Assembly (NCBI RefSeq): GCF_023343835.1
Contig: NC_064443.1
Coordinates: 16,317,501-16,381,500, forward strand
Reading direction: 5' to 3'
Length of the DNA: 64,000 nt
Source: Lagopus muta
Taxonomy: Eukaryota > Chordata > Aves > Galliformes > Phasianidae
Shown here: positions 40,301 to 47,300 of the stretch, one piece after another
Layout: each line of letters starts with the position of its first letter
Position numbering within the stretch: the stretch's first letter is position 1
Position numbers and translations under genes: made by a program
The notes under the pieces: model-generated
The model's database searches: none
What the model saw: the letters and a program-made list of their open reading frames with translations, nothing else
Told to the model about the DNA's origin: nothing

Positions 40301-42816
40301 CCACAGCAATCAGATCAAGCCTGAGAACACAGACACAGTAAGAATTAGCTAACATCTAGCTAGTTCTCAGGTAGGAGAATATTTGTCAGCCAAAATTCTA
40401 CAGCAAAGAACTGATTCTATGGGGGAGGAACAGGTCGTATCAGATCTTCATAGAAATGCTGGGCATCCTGTAATTTCCCAGTAAGATCTGATGAAAACAA
40501 GTTGCCTCATCACATTTATGATGCTCTTCTTTCACTTGGGTTTTTTAGAAGGTGCATTTGGTAAGTTTCTGATAAATGTTATCAAAGTGAGCCTTCACAA
40601 TGCAAGGCAGTTTCAGATGGGGATAAGTATCACCAACTTGTCAAATTACAACTCAGAAGTCAAGCTCATCATGTTTCAGGTAATAAATTATCAATCACAA
40701 CTCACAAGGTTTCCTTACATCAGTCATTCATTTAAAAAATCCTGATGAATTTCCCAGCCATCGACTTGTTCATCACACACAGTAACAGTCAAAGCAGAGC
40801 CACAACAAAGTGCTCTGACCCCCACCCTTCCCACCGTACAACTGAATGTTGTTAGTGAACTTGGTATTTATTCATAAATGACATAAATATGCAAGAAGGC
40901 ATGATGGTCCATTGAGTATTTAAAAGACTTTCTCAAATTCTACAAACAAAAGCAACTTAGAAAGTGGCAAAAATGAATAGAAAGCTGATGAATTAAATGA
41001 ATTAAAATTAGAAGCCATTCATAAGTGCTTATAAAAAAAAGCGAAACAGACACAGCATTGCAGACCCGTGGATCACATCTGCAAGCAAAGCTGTAGTTGT
41101 TAACGTGAACCATGAATCGCTTTCCCTCTGAAGAGCCCTTTAGAAGACAAAACCTTCTTACTCCCTCAACAAACCTTTTGAAATTTCTCATTTATAAGGG
41201 AGAAAAAAATTACAGCTCCTGCTCTCCAAACGAGCATCAGTATGGTGGCCAAATGACAATGGCCCGGTATGATACCAGCCACGCTCCATGTGGGCTCCTA
41301 CATCTCATTATGACTCCCCTCCTGCAAACACTCTGCACATGCTCCACGTTATGCTGAGAGCGCTCTCAGTGACTGCAGGGCTCCACGCTGTGCTGGAGCA
41401 GCACAGTTTGTACCAGAAGCTGCAGGACCAACGTGTTTTACCTGCATCAAGGTGAAGCCAAGAGAAGAGAAACCCACAGCACTCAAGCATGCTTTGAAGG
41501 CTCAGCTGCATGACAAAACAAGATTGAACAAAGCTAGAGAAGAATCAGATCTATGCATGTACAGAGTGCCGCTGTCCCGAGAGCTGGACTGCATTCAACG
41601 ACATGAAGCAACTTTTAAGTTCAGCATCTCAGTGTATTTTTGTAAGAAGTAGGGCTACCTGTAATCAGTTCACAGTGAATATCAGACTGTAACTTAAAGA
41701 GCTTCAGTGGCCCCAAAGCATGCTCCCGTTAAAAACACTGCCACCTCCCACTGCTTAAAGCACAGGCAAACAACAACCAACAATGCCGTGAGTTCCTTTG
41801 TCGATCCCATCAAGACACCCAACTCACAAGAACAGCCTGCCTCTGGCAGCACCACCACACACTGCTTCATCCTAAGAAGGAGAAGGATGATGCTTCCCAC
41901 AAGGCACATCTAACAGACCACTGCCTTGACGGAGAGAGCAGTAACATGAACCAAATACGGGACATGCACATTCAGGAAAAGGAAATCAGGAGACAACACT
42001 GTACAACAAAGCAGAAGAAGAGCACCACATGGCTGTTTCAGCACCAACTGGTCCTTCTGGAACAAACTTTTTGAACCAACTGACAGAAGAGTACAATCTG
42101 GGGGGTTTGGGAGTTAAATTAACCACTCCATGTCAGCTTCACAACTGCACAAAGTTACTGGACAGAAGGCAGTCAGAGAGCTGACAGTTCAAGCACTCCA
42201 AAAGAAACTCCATCCCCACAACAGCCAATCCCTTCCAGGCGACAACAGGCAGAGATCAACACCTCAGGGTGGAAGCTGAGCTCTGGTGACATCTCCAGAC
42301 CCAGCTGCTGCCCTCCTCAACTCCTGGTTATTGTCACTCCAGCACAACACACAGGTACATCTTCCCCAAAAGCCATCTGTTCTAAAACACCATCTGAGCG
42401 CTCCTGGCTGCCTGCAGAGCTTTAAGAGCTCTTTCTCAAAACAGCAACAGAAAAGCAGAGAACAAAAAGATTCAGGTCGCTGCCACAGCCACGGAACACG
42501 CTTCCTGGGGCTAATTAAGTGCTTGAAAGAGAATTTTTAAAAACCACACTATTTCAAATGGGGACAGCTGAAGCATATGGTGGGGGGTTGCACACAACCG
42601 GGATCAGGGAGCAGCAAAACCAACCATCACTCTGTGTGATGAAACACAACCGGAGAGGTGCAGCATACCTGGTCGAGGTGCCTTTCCGGACATCACAGAT
42701 GCTGCATTTGAAGGCTTCAGCGCTGTTCCTGAAGGTGCACACACTACAATCCCAAAAGCCTTCGTCGGCCGCAGGTTTGGCTTGCCTCTTCGGCCTGGAG
42801 GAGGGAGGGAGAAGCG

Positions 42817-42859
<43 letters not shown>

Positions 42860-43690
42860 CGTGCGTTTGGGGAGGAGGAGAAAAGCAGCGGGAGGAGGAG
42901 AGAGAGAGGAGGAGGAGAGAAAGAAAACACACACATTAGAAACCATATTACAGAGCCCTGAAAACCCAGCGCTTTCTCCGCTCGCCCCGCCGCTCCCCAG
43001 CGCGGCCCGAGCCCGGTGCCGCGGCTCCGCTCCGCTCCGCTCCCCGGGATGGCCGCCCCGCGCTGCCCCGGCCCCGCCGGGAGGGCCGCCCCGAGCCCCG
43101 GGGCGGGGGCAGCGGCGAGCGGGGGCCGTCTCCCCCTCGCCCTCCTTTTTCGGAGGGGCGGCGTGGCGGAGAGTTGGAAGGCCGGGAGGCGTGTTCGGCG
43201 CCCGCCCGCCGCCTCCACCTTGTTAAATCTCCCTTTGTCTGGGAGAAGTGAGTGTGCGGGGCGGGAGTGCGTGTGCGAGCCGAGCCGCCATGGCTGCTGC
43301 TCTCACACCAGATCAGCCCGGCACCGGCGGGGAGAGCCGCGCACACTTCTCCTCCTTCTCCTCCTCCTCCTCCTCCTCCTCCCCCCGCTCCGCGCTCCCT
43401 CCATCTTAGCCGCCTCCCGCCCGAGTCCCGCACCTGGCGCCGAGGCGAGGCCGGGCCGCCCCTCCCGCACTCCCTCCCTCCATCTTAGGGCGCCCCTCCG
43501 CCGCCGCTCCCCCCCGCCCCACGCGCCCGCAGCGCGGGGCCTACAGCCGCCATCCCCGCACACGGCGGCGCCGGGCCGGGCTCCCTCCCTTCCTCCCTCC
43601 CCGCGCTCCCTCCATCTTAGGCGCCGCTCCCCGCCCGCCCCCGCGCCCCCCAGCTCACCTGGTCGGGCTCTTCTTGTCGCCCATGACCAT
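13069..43690 (-). CDS. RYBP: RYBP, RING1 and YY1 binding protein (five coding exons, 228 residues)
   Basis: The coding sequence joins 43659-43690, 42669-42794, 17045-17221, 16830-16928 and 13069-13321 on the minus strand, 687 nt including TGA. RYBP is a nuclear subunit of variant PRC1 complexes; it binds RING1A/B, reads and helps spread H2AK119 ubiquitin, and bridges to YY1. Seen in the product: a basic N terminus, an NZF (RanBP2-type) zinc finger with Cys27, Cys30, Cys41 and Cys44 and the Thr31-Phe32 pair used for ubiquitin binding, a Lys/Glu-rich linker, the RING1B-binding segment from about residue 145, and a Ser/Thr-rich tail ending DESF. All introns are GT-AG and phase 2. The paralogue YAF2 is excluded by the linker and tail sequence. 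The product starts MVMGDKK; mammals have Thr at position 2. No frameshift or premature stop is present. Confidence 0.97.
13322..16829 (-). other. RYBP: RYBP intron 4 (3508 bp)
   Basis: Bounded by the exon 4 donor and exon 5 acceptor. Apart from the octamer block near 14.1 kb and another AT-rich motif-dense stretch at about 15540-15790 (TTCAAAGG and CTTTGAAGG TCF-like sites, GATTAATTAG, AACAATTATTTG), I see no repeat, RNA gene or further exon. Confidence 0.8.
14041..14130. promoter_or_regulatory. Candidate intronic element with octamer and homeodomain motifs (intron 4)
   Basis: This AT-rich block contains GGATTATC, a perfect octamer ATTTGCAT (14075-14082), TATC/GATA cores and CAATTAGTAATG within 90 bp. 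The motif content resembles conserved intronic enhancers. Function is inferred; no comparison with another genome was possible here. Confidence 0.3.
16830..16928 (-). CDS. RYBP: RYBP coding exon 4
   Basis: 99 nt, phase 2 at both ends, covering residues 112-145. It encodes [18 protein letters not shown] followed by a Thr/Ser-rich segment ending NHTS. The acceptor TTCTTACAG|A has a long pyrimidine tract and a CTAAC branch-like motif about 35 nt upstream; the donor is AG|GTAACT. It is separated from exon 3 by an intron of only 116 bp. Confidence 0.94.
16929..17044 (-). other. RYBP: RYBP intron 3 (116 bp mini-intron)
   Basis: A complete GT-AG intron between exons 3 and 4, with GTAAGT at the 5' end and a pyrimidine-rich 3' end. 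Its shortness suggests intron-definition splicing, so exons 3 and 4 are probably included together. Confidence 0.93.
17045..17221 (-). CDS. RYBP: RYBP coding exon 3, Lys/Glu-rich linker
   Basis: 177 nt, phase 2 at both ends, covering residues 53-112. It begins [17 protein letters not shown], has a run of prolines, then a strongly charged Lys/Glu stretch with likely nuclear localisation signals, and ends in NTNKKT. The acceptor is ATTGTAG|A with a modest pyrimidine tract; the donor is AA|GTAAGT. The linker differs from mammalian RYBP by conservative changes only, as far as I can recall that sequence. Confidence 0.95.
19335..19350. repeat. (AAT)n microsatellite
   Basis: About five tandem AAT units, in intron 2. 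Likely polymorphic; no function indicated. Confidence 0.85.
20213..20232. repeat. T-run and (TTG)n microsatellite
   Basis: A T7 run followed by four to five TTG units in intron 2. Simple low-complexity sequence only. Confidence 0.8.
34555..34680 (-). mobile_element. CR1 LINE 3'-end fragment with internal deletion
   Basis: It begins TTATAGAATCATTAAGGTTGG, the reverse complement of a CR1 3' terminus, then jumps to downstream CR1-like text (AATGTCCCTCA, GGACACCCCCAGG, CCACCACCTGGGT). The usual GGAAAAGACC to TCCAACC block is missing, so this is an old copy with a deletion. A poly(A) run at about 34727 lies just beyond it. Confidence 0.75.
42669..42794 (-). CDS. RYBP: RYBP coding exon 2, NZF zinc finger
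   Basis: 126 nt, phase 2 at both ends, covering residues 11-53. It encodes the whole ubiquitin-reading NZF finger (Trp25, CxxC at 27/30, Thr31-Phe32, CxxC at 41/44, then the conserved RKGTSTR). The acceptor reads CCTCCAG|G behind a short pyrimidine tract and a (CA)n repeat; the donor reads AG|GTATGC. As an in-frame cassette it could be skipped without a frameshift. Confidence 0.96.
42818..42856. repeat. (TG)n microsatellite abutting the RYBP exon 2 acceptor
   Basis: 39 nt of uninterrupted TG on the plus strand, so (CA)n in the RYBP pre-mRNA. It ends 23 nt upstream of the exon 2 3' splice site and takes up the space where a branch point and extended pyrimidine tract would usually sit. CA repeats are known binding sites for hnRNP L and can enhance or repress use of the adjacent exon. 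Confidence 0.97.
42868..42926. repeat. Purine-rich GGA/GA tract in intron 1
   Basis: Imperfect GGAGGAGGAG and GAGAGAGG runs on the plus strand, giving a polypyrimidine tract in the RYBP pre-mRNA upstream of the CA repeat. Such tracts can bind PTB-type proteins or form triplex DNA; here that is inference. Confidence 0.7.
43284..43618 (-). promoter_or_regulatory. Cluster of YY1-like motifs at the start of RYBP intron 1
   Basis: Three copies of CCATCTT (43401-43407, 43480-43486, 43612-43618), each inside the longer shared text CTCCCTCCATCTTAG, and two GCCGCCAT sequences (43284-43291, 43546-43553). On the RYBP strand these read AAGATGG and ATGGCGGC, the two halves of the YY1 consensus AAnATGGCGGC, all in the same orientation as transcription. 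No single site has the full consensus. Repeated flanks, including GCCGGGCCG after two of the copies, suggest a diverged tandem duplication. Confidence 0.5.
43346..43386. repeat. (TCC)n trinucleotide tract
   Basis: About ten TCC/CTC units ending in a C-run, in intron 1 within the CpG island. GGA-rich on the RYBP strand. Probably length-polymorphic. Confidence 0.9.
43659..43690 (-). CDS. RYBP: RYBP coding exon 1
   Basis: Encodes [10 protein letters not shown] plus two bases of Arg11. The donor reads AG|GTGAGC. There are two in-frame ATGs: the first (43688-43690) has T at -3 and G at +4, while the second (43682-43684) has G at -3 and G at +4 and so a better Kozak context. Leaky scanning to Met3 is therefore plausible. 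I chose the first because family members carry the same M-x-M start. No ATG is seen in the roughly 180 nt upstream leader. Confidence 0.93.
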
Positions 43691-43990
43691 GGATCGGGGC
43701 CGCCCCTGCCCTGCGCACAAAGAAAGCCGCGAGGGAGGAGGGCGGGCGGAGGGGAGGGGGGAGAGAGGGGGACGGGGCTGCCTCCGGCCGGCGGGCTCCG
43801 GCTGCCGCTCACCCCCGCGCCGCCGCCGCTCCTGCCGCTGCCAGGCTCCGCTCCAGACTAGCAGCGCAGCGCAGCCCGGCGCCCTCCCTCCTCCTCCGCC
43901 TCCTCCTCCTCCTCCCCGCGCCGCTCCGGCGGGCGGAGCTCTCCGCCGCGCCGCGGCCAATGGTGGCGGCCCCGCCACCGGCCCTGAGCG
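43691..43990 (-). promoter_or_regulatory. RYBP: RYBP core promoter and 5' leader (TATA-less, CpG-island type)
   Basis: Immediately upstream of the start codon. There is no TATA box. An inverted CCAAT box (ATTGG on the RYBP strand, 43957-43961) would place initiation at about 43850-43890 by the usual NF-Y spacing; the exact start cannot be fixed from sequence. The leader is C-rich on the transcript strand and carries donor-like and acceptor-like sequences (43812 and 43711) that could define a small leader intron. A G-rich run at 43736-43777 on the opposite strand has quadruplex potential. Confidence 0.65.
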
Positions 43991-44410
43991 GGGAGCGCCC
44001 CCCGCGCCGCGGCCGCCCCGCCGGGTTCCCCCCGCCCTCCCGGCCCCGCGGCTCAGCCTGCCCCGCTGGAGCCCCCCGGCGCTCTCCGCCCGCCGCCCCC
44101 TTGGAGCGTGCCGCGGGAGGAGGGATGGGTTTCTTGCGCGCGGAGGCGACCCCTTCCCTTCCCCCTCGCGGGGCTCCTGCGGGAGGGGCGGCCCCGGAGG
44201 CCCTGCTCGCCTCGCGGAGCTGCGGGGGGCGGCGGTCGGGCAGGGGAGCTGCGGTGCCCGCTCCGAGCGCGGGGGGAGCCCCGCCGCTTCGCGAGCGCTT
44301 CACGAAGTGCCCTCGCGAGTTGGCTTTTCTCCTCGGATCGAGCCGCCAGCCCTGCGCAGAGATGGCTCTGAGTTGAAGTCTTCTGTCAGCGCGTCCGTAA
44401 AGCGACATCC

Positions 44411-46704
44411 TCGTGGACCCGGTGCCGATCCATAGACGCGCTCCAACTGAAGCAAAACTCCTGAGGTGGCAATGAGTGGCGCTGCCCAAAGCAGCTCCGA
44501 GCCCCCGGCTCGCTATGGTGGTCAGGCTGCAGTCCTCCACGAGCAGTAGGTTTTATCCCACCCCAGTGCCCACCGAGTCCCCCTCCCTACGTAATGGCTG
44601 CATGGAGCCCTCTCCTTGCCAGTTCTCGAGCAGTACAGCAAGAAGCAGACATACTCCGAGGGCAGAGCTAAGGTTGTGTAATTATCACAAGTAGGAAGTG
44701 TCATTTTCCCATTGCATCTGCTGTTTTCCAAACATCTTTGCTCTTTTAGATGATAGCATCAATGTTTGCTGCGGGGACGTGTGTGGGAACAGGCGCCCGG
44801 CGGTGTGTGTGGGGCACGGCGGCCTTTGTGTGATTGCTGCCAGGGCTTCCACCACAACGCTGTTGCAGACAACAGCAACATGTTTGGGGACAACATCAGC
44901 AAAGGAGAGCACATAGAGGCAGAAAGTGCCTGAAACTTTGGCTTGGGAGCAGCCCAACTCCATTGGCAGCCTCAGCCATTTGCCATCCCTCTGTTAGACA
45001 AAGTGGCACAACAAAATGGCACTTTCTCTGTGGTACCGACAGTGCTCAGCTGCTCTTCTGAGAGCCCTCACAACTGCAGGAGGACCGTCCCTACTCCCGC
45101 TTCCTGCTGCAGCTCAGGGAACAGGGGTGGTTCCTAACTGCAGCACACACCTCCCCCTGAGCAGAGGTGCACCCCTCTAGCAGCGCTGCAGCCTGGCACC
45201 ATCTCCTGAACCCCGTGCTGAGAGCATGGAGGTGTTTCCACGCACCTGGACCACTGGTAGAAATGGATATGAAAACAAAGCGGGACGCTACACACGTGGC
45301 CAAAGTCAGTATTTGTGCGTAGGTTCGATGCCAAATATAAATGTTAACTCAAGCTCTTCGGCCCCGTTAGCTGCTGCAGTAAAGATGCATTTTTGTAACT
45401 TCGCATCAGAGCTGCGTAACTTCTCAGAAGTGACTGCTGTTCTCAGCAGCCCAAACTCTAACCACTTGTAAATGACTTCTCTGTGGATTTAATGGGGAAT
45501 GTGTTACCCAGGAATGGGGCTCGGCACATAGGTGTTTCTATGAGTTTCTGAGCACCAGGAGCACCAGAAGCGATGCTGCTGCTCTCCGGGGCAGGAAGGC
45601 TGCGTCTCACCACATGATTAGCACCTTTTAGTGGAAGTGGGTGGAAAGAGAAGTTAGCAATTGAGGGTAGGAAAAGGGAACCATCTGCACAGAGCCTATT
45701 AGCGGCAGCCATTCACTCTGCAGCATCCAACACATCCTGCTGAGGGGTGAAGCACTGGTTTCCAAGCTGAGAAGACGTTGAGGGGTGGAAGAAAAAGGCT
45801 GTGTGAGAGCCGACGGACTTCACACAAAGCAGGGCAAGGTTTGCCACAAGAGCATCCTTGGCAAAGGAAGCAGGCATTGTACACTGGAAGTCTTTGCCAC
45901 AAACAGCCAGAACAGCCAAGCAGAGGGCAGGCGGTGGCCAGAAGCACGGTGGCCAAGTGGCCGCACCCCGCACTGCTTCCAGCACAGTTCAGCTGCCGCC
46001 GGCTCTCAGGTGCCGCTGCCAGCAAGCAGGCAGGAGGAAGCTGCTCTTGGAAATCTCACTTAGTGCTTGACAGGATCCTTAAAAATGTGGCCCAGGCTGA
46101 GTCCATAAGCTTTTGGGGAAAGCGTTGTGTGAGGAATTGTGTAAACACAGAACTCGCTAATGGATAGCCCTGGTGCACCGCTGAGATTTATGCGCACTGC
46201 TGCAAAGCGTAGCGAGCTAACAAGTGTGTTGGGTTAAGGAAGAGACACGGAGAGACTTTGCTGATAATTGTGAGGGAGAAACAAGAGATAAGGAAGGGTT
46301 CCTGCACAGCGTGCATTTTCCAGACTTCAGTAAGGACACTGATAGCTGTCAGTTGGTGTATTTTTAGCTGAGCTGAGAGCACGGGCAGGGGATGAAGTGA
46401 GGAGCTCAGCCAGGCTGGAGGAAGGTCCTTGGCAGAACTCCTCCATAAAACCTGCCTTGGGATGAGCATGACTTATCTTTTCAGTAGTGACCCTATTAGG
46501 AAAACGAGGGGTTGTATAACAACCCAAAGATGTGAAGCAGATGTCACATCTGAAGCAAAGAATAACTTTGAGATAAAGTGAAATGAGGCGAAATGCAGCG
46601 TTAGCCGACGGTTGGGTGCCGATAATAAAACTTTCTGACTTCTCCTTGGTTTGGCACACAGGAGGCAAAGACTCAGCTGTTCATGGATGGGAGGCAATCA
46701 CCTC
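44411..46704. other. Upstream intergenic DNA, no gene recognised
   Basis: Beyond the CpG island the composition falls back to the genomic background. No divergent coding gene starts from the island: the plus-strand frames have no recognisable domain. A non-coding promoter-upstream antisense transcript cannot be excluded. Confidence 0.5.
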
Positions 46705-46920
46705 ATGTTGCACCACAAGAGGTTCAGGTTGGATATTAGGAGAAATTAATTCTCAGTAGGAGCAGTCAGGCAGCTCCCAGGGAGGTGGTGGTGTCACTGT
46801 GTTCCAGAGCTGAGGAGATGTGGCACTGAGGGGCATGGTCAGTGAGCACGGTGGGAATGGCTTGGGGTTGGACTCAGGGATCTTAGAGGTCTCTTCCAAC
46901 CTTGACAATTCTATGATTCA
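46705..46920 (+). mobile_element. CR1 LINE 3'-end fragment (plus orientation)
   Basis: The sequence AAGAGGTTCAGGTTGGATAT, then TTAGGAGAAATT, CTCTTCCAACCTTGACAATT and the terminal ATTCTATGATTC is the sense strand of an avian CR1 3' end. It is 5'-truncated and has no intact reading frame. Confidence 0.9.
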
Positions 46921-47099
46921 TCTGCCATGAGTGTGATTTAGCTTCTGGAAAGACAAATGTCAAGCCGAGGGGTCCAAAGTTCCAGCAGAAACAGAGAAAC
47001 AGCAAGTGGCATTGCACAAGGCATAGGCAAGATCGTATTGGAACTGCCATTCTCCATGTTCTCCAGACAGTTCTCCAGTTGAAGACAGAATGCATTTGG

Positions 47100-47300
47100 A
47101 CTGGAACAGGCACAAAGGAGAGCTTCTAGGATTGTCAAAGGGGCAGAAAGCCTATTTAACAGAAGTCTCTTTGAGAATGACTTGCACAGCCTGGGGAAAC
47201 AAAGGCTGAGGGGGGTATGGCTGCGCTCTGAAAGCACAGCAGGGAATGAGGGAAGGATACAGCATGTTAGAGCAATAAAAGAGCTCACAGACAAGAAGGA
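47100..47300 (+). mobile_element. Diverged CR1-like fragment (plus orientation)
   Basis: Text such as AGAATGACTTGCACAGCCTGG and AAACAAAGGCTGAGGGGG resembles the CR1 reverse-transcriptase C-terminal region (usually GTTCAGCCTGGAGAAGAGGAGGCTGAGGGG). It corresponds to a more 5' part of CR1 than the neighbouring copy at 46.7-46.9 kb, yet lies after it, so these are two separate insertions or a rearranged one. Assignment is tentative. Confidence 0.45.

Larger units (their letters stand above)
17222..42668 (-). other. RYBP: RYBP intron 2 (25.4 kb)
   Basis: This large intron separates the zinc-finger exon from the linker exon. I see no coding exon, tRNA, rRNA or small RNA gene in it on either strand. 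It carries one CR1 remnant (34555-34680), small A/T-rich simple repeats and poly(A/T) runs (for example near 22.93, 24.19 and 34.73 kb). AT-rich, repeat-free stretches at about 21.76-22.09, 31.19-31.35 and 37.22-37.45 kb are the best places to look for conserved non-coding elements. Confidence 0.85.
42795..43658 (-). other. RYBP: RYBP intron 1 (864 bp)
   Basis: A short GC-rich intron inside the CpG island. It holds the YY1-like motif cluster near its 5' end, a (TCC)n tract, the purine tract and the CA repeat at its 3' end. No exon or RNA gene is seen. Confidence 0.9.
42960..44410. other. CpG island over the RYBP promoter, exon 1 and intron 1
   Basis: Very high G+C with dense CpG, against a flanking background of AT-rich, CpG-poor sequence. 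It spans the first exon, the presumed promoter and about 400 bp further upstream. CpG density high enough to exclude stop codons explains the several long open frames on both strands here. Confidence 0.95.

Noticed and set aside
42669..42794. The zinc finger as an exon of YAF2 instead of RYBP
   Set aside because: The finger alone is similar in both paralogues, but the linker ([17 protein letters not shown]), the long exon 4 segment and the tail ending NDESF match RYBP, and the total of 228 residues is the RYBP length.
13069..43690. A processed RYBP pseudogene
   Set aside because: Four GT-AG introns, an intact frame, a CpG-island promoter and a long 3' UTR show an intact parental gene.
43016..44540. 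Several long open frames on both strands (up to about 280 codons) in the CpG island
   Set aside because: They are Pro/Arg/Gly/Ala-rich translations of very GC-rich DNA that rarely forms stop codons. They overlap on many frames, lack domains and have no splice context. Only the short exon 1 frame of RYBP is real.
44476..44694. A divergent protein gene starting from the RYBP CpG island on the plus strand
   Set aside because: The frames are short and unrelated to any family I recognise, with no convincing downstream exon. A non-coding antisense transcript remains possible but is not supported by sequence alone.
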